From Microcaldota archaeon (lineage in GTDB: Archaea > Micrarchaeota > Micrarchaeia > Micrarchaeales > Micrarchaeaceae): 10,441 nucleotides of DNA. The notes under the pieces were generated by a model that saw only the letters and a program-made list of their open reading frames with translations, searched no databases and was not told the DNA's origin. Of the stretch, positions 7,032 to 10,441 are shown piece after piece. A program made the translations under genes and the position numbers. The DNA lies in contig JAJYVI010000029.1 of assembly GCA_021792115.1 (NCBI GenBank), forward strand, positions 1-10,441, read 5' to 3'. Within the stretch, counting starts at the first letter, position 1; every line of letters starts with the position of its first letter.

Positions 7032-7238
7032 ATGCAATGCCAAATTTTATTTGAAGGAGTTATTACATTTGCAATTGCTGCTGCATTCATTACATTGATT
7101 CTTTTAGTCCTGCTTGAATTTGAATCAGGGTTGCATGCCATGTACTTAAAATCATCAAGAATGTACATTCGAGCAACAAACGAGATAAATGAAAGTATAA
7201 CACCATTTACTGACTTCAGAATTATTATAGAAAAATAA
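7032..7238 (+). CDS. Small pilin-like protein 3 (QILFEG signature, very short leader)
   Basis: A 68-residue protein beginning MQCQILFEG, then a long hydrophobic helix (10-28). Q4 at +1 and E8 at +5 fit the register of the neighbouring pilins, but the leader would be only three residues with no basic charge. Upstream, the same frame stays open after a TAG at 6996 for eleven codons that would supply a basic stretch (YLKRYKDF), yet it has no ATG, GTG or TTG. The in-register AAGGAT favours ATG 7032. It may be an unprocessed single-pass protein or a minor pilin processed by a peptidase tolerant of short leaders. The tail (30-68) is charged with no known domain. Coding confidence is moderate to good because of position, ribosome binding site and helix. 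Confidence 0.62.
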   Translation: MQCQILFEGVITFAIAAAFITLILLVLLEFESGLHAMYLKSSRMYIRATNEINESITPFTDFRIIIEK

Positions 7239-7263
7239 TATAAAAAGCACAAAAAATGAGATT

Positions 7264-7623
7264 ATGAAAATTATCATTGCAAGCATTGACATGTTAATTG
7301 CTATTTTCGTGTTGTCGTCAGTGTTCACATATTTTCTTTATTTTATAGGATCTGGACTTAATGCAATGCTTAAATCATTGTATAATTCAGCGTATAATCT
7401 TGCTATAAGCGCCAAAATTCAATCTGTTATATTTTTAACAGAGAGTTCTGGTATAGGAAAAATGGATACCTTAAGGCTTTTTGCAACATACAATGTAGTA
7501 CTTATGCCATTTAATGCATTAAATAATAATACGTCATTATCACAGCAATGTAAGTGTAAAGAGTTATCTAGAATAATCACAATAGACAGTAGGCAATATA
7601 GAGTGGTAATTAATGATGAATAA
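7264..7623 (+). CDS. Pilin-like protein 4 (IASID, Asp in place of Glu at +5)
   Basis: A 119-residue protein with an N-terminal hydrophobic helix at about 10-30 preceded by MKIIIASID. Aligned with its neighbours, IASID matches QASFE and QGSIE, so Asp9 occupies the +5 position and Ile the +1 position. The single Lys2 is the only leader charge. The remainder (35-119) is a small presumably extracellular domain with a CKC pair (C96, C98) and one NNTS sequon region. The start is preceded by AATGAG, a weak site at the usual 3-nt spacing. The stop overlaps the next gene's start by 11 nt, indicating translational coupling. Minor pilin is the best call; it could also be a plain membrane-anchored accessory protein. 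Confidence 0.62.
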   Translation: MKIIIASIDMLIAIFVLSSVFTYFLYFIGSGLNAMLKSLYNSAYNLAISAKIQSVIFLTESSGIGKMDTLRLFATYNVVLMPFNALNNNTSLSQQCKCKELSRIITIDSRQYRVVINDE

Positions 7624-9019
7624 AGTCAATAAATCTAAAGAAATTGCAGCAGCTGAAAGAAAAATAAAAACATTGCAGGCAAGTTTTGAAATGATGCTCA
7701 TTGCTTCTGCCATTATTGGGCTTAGTTTAACAGGGATAGGGGTATATAATAATTTTGAACATATACAAAAATCTGCATATGCCAGTATTATTGCAAATTT
7801 TATTGGTAATAACAGTATAAATAATATAAGTAGTATTAGCTTCAGTGCAAATGAGCCCCAGATTTATGCATCACTGCATAATATAACTTATGTCAATAAA
7901 AGCAATAATCTTCAATTGATATTTTCGCTACCATCCAAATCAAATATCTCAATTGTAATAGCAAACAGCAGCAAATTTAGAGCATTTCCAAAATCAAAAG
8001 AGATATTGATAAATGGGATCTATACATTAAGCTTTTCAATAGTACCTATTTCTATAGGGCCATACACTGTGAATATTTCTATCGCAATTGAAAATATATC
8101 CGAATTAAATAATCTTGTTAGTACTGCAAATACTACAAATATTAATATTAGTGTAGACTCTTATGCAATGCTTAGCACTGCTGCAAATGTCACTTGGCAA
8201 GATGGATACAGTCCCTCAACTGCATTTGAAATAACAAGACACAATGAATCAATGTTATATAATATTGGAAACAACGAGGAGATATATTCTGCATTTATGA
8301 AATCATACTGTACATCACAATGGGGATACTGGTGGAGCACATTCAAACATATAAACATGTGCAATGGAATTGCAGGATCTACAAACATAGGATATTTCTG
8401 GGAACCATATAGCTGCAATTATGAGCAACCAGAATTATTCTGCATTTACTTATCAAATACAAACCGTGCCTACTCCACAATAAATAACACTTATTCAATT
8501 ATGTACAATATCTCAGTTGCTGTTTCAGGCTTATTTCAAAGGACTTTATATTCTAATCTATCATCATATGCCAACACTGAAAAAATTAACGAGCCTGGAA
8601 ACAAAACAGGCAGCATTACTGTAAACAATGTTTCTGGAAATGCGTATGAACCATATTTGAGTTATGTCTTAATGAACAACTCAGGAAACAGATATACGGT
8701 CAATATCTCAGTATTCAACTTATACTGGCAATCTCTTGAAAGCCTGAGGCAAGATGCTCAATATTATGATGGCGCATCATTAAATACAGTGCCTAGTGAA
8801 CTGTCACTTGCGATTGATTCATTGAATATTGCCTCGCAAAAGTTCATAGACGCGCCACAAGAAAATAATAGTGTATGCAATATTGCATCAAAGTTTAATG
8901 ACTATGTCTGCAAGCCGCTTTCACTTTTATTTTACAATATATTATTTAACACAAGTGATCCTGAGATTGAGAATATGACGATAGAATCACAAGGATCTTC
9001 ATTGCATATCTACAAATAA
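7613..9019 (+). CDS. Large pilin-like surface protein (QASFE signature), rich in N-glycosylation sequons
   Basis: A 468-residue protein with a class III signal: basic leader ending RKIKTL (16-21), then Q22 at +1, A-S-F, E26 at +5 (QASFEMMLI), and a membrane helix to about 45. The mature chain is very large for an archaeal pilin. It is rich in Asn, Ser, Ile and Tyr, looks beta-rich, and I count about 22 N-x-S/T sequons, so dense N-glycosylation is expected if the host has AglB. Six cysteines lie in the C-terminal two thirds (233, 250, 268, 277, 422, 433), near an aromatic cluster QWGYWWS (236-242). The head is not a fold I recognise. A tip adhesin or large minor pilin is inferred. The gene overlaps the previous one by 11 nt; ATG 7616 is an alternative. 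Confidence 0.75.
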   Translation: MMNKVNKSKEIAAAERKIKTLQASFEMMLIASAIIGLSLTGIGVYNNFEHIQKSAYASIIANFIGNNSINNISSISFSANEPQIYASLHNITYVNKSNNLQLIFSLPSKSNISIVIANSSKFRAFPKSKEILINGIYTLSFSIVPISIGPYTVNISIAIENISELNNLVSTANTTNINISVDSYAMLSTAANVTWQDGYSPSTAFEITRHNESMLYNIGNNEEIYSAFMKSYCTSQWGYWWSTFKHINMCNGIAGSTNIGYFWEPYSCNYEQPELFCIYLSNTNRAYSTINNTYSIMYNISVAVSGLFQRTLYSNLSSYANTEKINEPGNKTGSITVNNVSGNAYEPYLSYVLMNNSGNRYTVNISVFNLYWQSLESLRQDAQYYDGASLNTVPSELSLAIDSLNIASQKFIDAPQENNSVCNIASKFNDYVCKPLSLLFYNILFNTSDPEIENMTIESQGSSLHIYK

Positions 9020-9021
9020 AG

Positions 9022-9438
9022 ATGATACATATGATAAAACTACAGTTTGCGATTTTTGAATCAATTATTGCAGCATCCTTGCTTGTATTTGCAACAGCAT
9101 TCATTGCAAATATGACATATCAATATTCAACAGAATTTAGCAGCAGGCAGCTTACTGGCATGAATTTTATATATGATTTTGCAACAGCACTTGAAAAAAA
9201 TCAGTCTCTAATGCATTGTATTGAAACAGAGTGTAAAAATGCAAATATTATTCTAAAAAATTTTGCAGAAGCTTATAACATTGATACTGCCAAGGTAAGC
9301 ATCAATGGGCATGACTATAACTATTCATGCAAATCATGCTTTAATATAAAGTGTAATACAATGACATTCTGTTTTCCTGCAATAGATAACAAATCATATA
9401 ATATTGCCTGCATATCAGAATGTGGAACTGGTGGTTGA
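9022..9438 (+). CDS. Cysteine-rich pilin-like protein 6 (FAIFE signature)
   Basis: A 138-residue protein starting MIHMIKLQFAIFES, with a hydrophobic helix to about 30. F9 at +1 and E13 at +5 give a typical type IV pilin start (Phe is the commonest +1 residue in bacterial pilins); the alternative Q8 would put Glu at +6. ATG 9031, preceded by GATGAT four nt upstream, is an equally good start and would leave the short basic leader MIKLQ. The extracellular part contains eight cysteines (66, 71, 103, 106, 111, 117, 130, 134), five of them (103-130) within 28 residues. That pattern suits several disulfides outside the cell, or a metal site. It begins 2 nt after the previous stop. Minor pilin by context; head fold unknown. 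Confidence 0.72.
   Translation: MIHMIKLQFAIFESIIAASLLVFATAFIANMTYQYSTEFSSRQLTGMNFIYDFATALEKNQSLMHCIETECKNANIILKNFAEAYNIDTAKVSINGHDYNYSCKSCFNIKCNTMTFCFPAIDNKSYNIACISECGTGG
9430..9435 (+). promoter_or_regulatory. Ribosome binding site GGTGGT for the TTG-started last pilin-like gene
   Basis: GGTGGT ends 3 nt before TTG 9439, with the TGA of the upstream gene filling the gap. The spacing equals that of other starts here and supports initiation at TTG rather than read-through of the TGA. Confidence 0.4.
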
Positions 9439-9756
9439 TTGGGATTTTATGGATTTGCTATTTTTACATCAATATTAAGTATGATGCTATCTTTAAGCTT
9501 CATGCTGCATACTGTATCGCTTGCAAATAATGAATCTATTGCATATAGCACATATAAACATATTCAGAGTATTGAACTTTTTAGTTCAATTGCTAACGAG
9601 ACAATGAATACATCTAATGCAACAATGTATGCAAACTGGATTGCTTCGCTTAATGCAAGTGCTATATATGACAGTTTATTATTAAATGTGCAAAATAAGT
9701 CTATTGAAGTTTACACACGCACAAAGCCCGAGGTTTTTTCGCTAATTAAAGTGTAA
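9439..9756 (+). CDS. Pilin-like protein 7 (FAIFT, no acidic residue at +5)
   Basis: A 105-residue protein from a TTG directly after the TGA of the previous gene and in the same frame. MGFYGFAIFTSILSMML leads into a hydrophobic helix (to about 26). FAIFT aligns with FAIFE of its neighbour, so Thr10 replaces Glu at +5, and the five-residue leader carries no basic charge. The outer part is mostly helical in appearance with six N-x-S/T sequons (N31, N53, N57, N60, N72, N86). In other type IV filaments a subunit without Glu5 (such as GspK) sits at the tip, which is a possible role here by inference. It is the last gene of the operon; an A/T-rich dyad follows 11 nt after the stop. Alternatively it is the tail of a split gene joined to the preceding frame. 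Confidence 0.62.
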   Translation: MGFYGFAIFTSILSMMLSLSFMLHTVSLANNESIAYSTYKHIQSIELFSSIANETMNTSNATMYANWIASLNASAIYDSLLLNVQNKSIEVYTRTKPEVFSLIKV

Positions 9757-9766
9757 AATTTCCATG

Positions 9767-9782
9767 TATAATTAAAATTATA
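9767..9782. terminator. AT-only dyad after the pilus operon, possible terminator region
   Basis: TATAATT, two A residues, then AATTATA form a perfect 7-bp inverted repeat 11 nt after the last stop. Made of A and T only, it is a weak hairpin and may be chance. Archaeal termination depends mainly on T-runs, and only a T6 run inside the gene end (9734-9739) is present. Confidence 0.2.
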
Positions 9783-9821
9783 ATATCAAATAAGAGTTAC
9801 TTTACTACGGGCTTTACAGAA

Positions 9822-9960
9822 GTGACATCCTCCCACCCGTAAACGGCGTGGGCTTCCTCTGGGTCATGCAATCACTGCATCCCGCAAAGGATGTGTTTTA
9901 TCGGTTCTCAGTTCTTCGAGAACTGCCTCCATTTGAGGTCTTACACTCTCTCCCTGAGCG
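9822..9960 (-). ncRNA. Likely omega-RNA (reRNA) scaffold of the TnpB element
   Basis: In this family the guide RNA arises from the 3' end of tnpB and the right end. A strong hairpin sits at 9832-9852: 5-bp CCCAC/GTGGG stem, one bulged base, 3-bp CCG/CGG, four-base loop. It lies between the TnpB stop and the right end and is followed on the reverse strand by GGAGGATGTCAC. The 5' end (about 9960) is a guess. Flanking bases about 9802-9821, read on the reverse strand starting TTCTGTAAAG, would be the guide at this location. Confidence 0.5.
9832..9852. repeat. GC-rich hairpin of the element right end
   Basis: CCCAC (9832-9836) pairs with GTGGG (9848-9852) and CCG (9837-9839) with CGG (9844-9846), leaving loop TAAA and one bulged C at 9847. 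It stands out sharply from the AT-rich surroundings and matches the subterminal hairpin expected for IS200/IS605 right ends and for the omega-RNA scaffold. Confidence 0.75.
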
Positions 9961-10441
9961 TGACTTCCCCTCTGCCCGAGGGTAGTTGCTCTGTGCAATA
10001 TGTTTATTGATGCATTTATATCCCTATCCATCTGCATGCCGCATCTTATGCAATTGTATTCTCTCACAGATAATGGAATATCCTGGATGTTGCCACAATT
10101 ACTGCATTCCTTCGACGTGTTCATTGCATCCACTTTTATTACCTTCATACCAGCACTTTCAGCCTTGTATGAAAGCAATCTTATGAATGTATTCCATGAA
10201 GCGTTTTGTATTGACTGTGCGAGACGATGGTTCTTTACCATATTCTGAATATGCAGGTCTTCTACTACAAAAGAAGTGTGCCCTGATTGTATCAATTTGT
10301 TTGACAAGTTATGTGCAAAGTCCAAGGATTGGTTTGTTGCATGCTCCCATTTCTTCTGCAATTGTAGTTTTGCATTCTCTCTTCTTTTTGATCCTTTCTT
10401 CCTTCTTGCTATTTTTCTTTGCCACCTTGCAATATGCTTCT
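9864..10441 (-). CDS. tnpB: TnpB (IS200/IS605 OrfB), RNA-guided nuclease, C-terminal 191 residues
   Basis: The reading frame is open from the right edge to a TGA at 9864-9866 (191 codons, N-terminus missing); a TTG at 10361 is internal, not a start. From the edge, the basic helix block WQRKIARRKKGSKRR is typical of TnpB. RuvC-II follows as SFVVEDLHIQNM, with the catalytic Glu at partial residue 60. The zinc ribbon is CSNCG...CIRCG (Cys 112, 115, 130, 133), and RuvC-III is MDRDINASINI (137-147). All visible catalytic residues are intact; RuvC-I lies outside the window. TnpB is an RNA-guided DNA nuclease that uses the omega-RNA made from the element's right end and promotes element retention. 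The C-terminal tail overlaps the predicted omega-RNA, as usual. The visible part shows no frameshift or stop, so the gene may be active. Confidence 0.92.
   Translation of the reverse strand, partial: KHIARWQRKIARRKKGSKRRENAKLQLQKKWEHATNQSLDFAHNLSNKLIQSGHTSFVVEDLHIQNMVKNHRLAQSIQNASWNTFIRLLSYKAESAGMKVIKVDAMNTSKECSNCGNIQDIPLSVREYNCIRCGMQMDRDINASINILHRATTLGQRGSHAQGESVRPQMEAVLEELRTDKTHPLRDAVIA

Larger units (their letters stand above)
9822..10441 (-). mobile_element. IS200/IS605-family element, right end and TnpB part (left end outside the window)
   Basis: The reverse strand carries the C-terminal TnpB region followed by a conserved GC-rich hairpin (9832-9852) and GGATGTCAC (9822-9830). This is the usual right-end arrangement of OrfB-carrying IS200/IS605 elements. 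The right boundary is placed at about 9822 from that motif and could be off by several bases. The element sits about 65 bp beyond the last pilin-like gene, convergent with it, and interrupts no gene seen here. Whether a TnpA transposase is present cannot be seen. Confidence 0.7.

Noticed and set aside
9723..9815. Inverted 8-mers AAAGCCCG (9723-9730) and CGGGCTTT (9808-9815) flanking the operon end, also overlapping the predicted TnpB guide
   Set aside because: The pairing is only 8 bp with a 77-nt loop and the similarity does not extend outward, so neither a terminator nor a guide target is supported. A folding calculation or empty-site comparison would be needed to revive it.
9986..10248. 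Plus-strand open frames across the TnpB gene
   Set aside because: Antisense shadows of TnpB; the cysteine-rich look comes from the reversed zinc ribbon coding region.

Overview
The window looks archaeal and AT-rich (roughly one third G+C or less by eye). The evidence is several proteins with archaeal class III (pilin-type) signal sequences, a single VirB11/GspE/TadA-type ATPase followed by two small TadB/TadC-like membrane proteins, heavy use of ATA and AGA/AGG codons, and GGTGAT-type ribosome binding sites. The lineage cannot be fixed from sequence alone. A DPANN-type archaeon (Micrarchaeota/Parvarchaeota-like) or another small AT-rich archaeal genome is plausible, but that is inference.

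Layout. (1) 1-617, minus strand: the N-terminal 205 codons of a sulfatase-like (alkaline phosphatase superfamily) enzyme that runs off the left edge. (2) 618-775: a divergent promoter region. (3) 776-1864: a multi-spanning flippase-like membrane protein (lysylphosphatidylglycerol-synthase TM/UPF0104 type). (4) 1921-2628: a cytoplasmic ankyrin-like repeat protein. (5) 2629-2942: an AT-rich intergenic region with TATA-like boxes. (6) 2943-9756: a tightly packed ten-gene operon for a type IV pilus-like machine. It holds the ATPase, two platform proteins, and then seven consecutive small-to-large proteins whose N-termini all look like pilins. (7) From about 9822 to the right edge, minus strand: the right end of an IS200/IS605-type element with the C-terminal 191 codons of TnpB and a likely omega-RNA.

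How the operon should work (family knowledge plus inference): the hexameric ATPase drives the two-subunit membrane platform. The platform pulls processed pilin-like subunits out of the membrane into a filament. Layout and pilin motif (Q or F at +1, acidic residue at +5) most resemble the EppA-dependent (Epd) pili of methanococci and the related bacterial Tad pili. The seven subunits differ strongly in size and composition: one is 468 residues with about twenty N-glycosylation sequons, one has eight cysteines, one has a 71-residue leader, and two lack Glu at +5. This suggests a compositionally complex filament or tip. No prepilin peptidase gene is present, so it must be encoded elsewhere.

Translation signals are unusually regular. 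Many starts lie exactly 3 nt after a G-rich hexamer, usually ending in GAT (AGGGAT, GGCGAT, GAGGAT, AAGGAT, AGTGAT). The same register points to a non-canonical ATT start at 5253 for the second platform protein and supports the TTG start at 9439.
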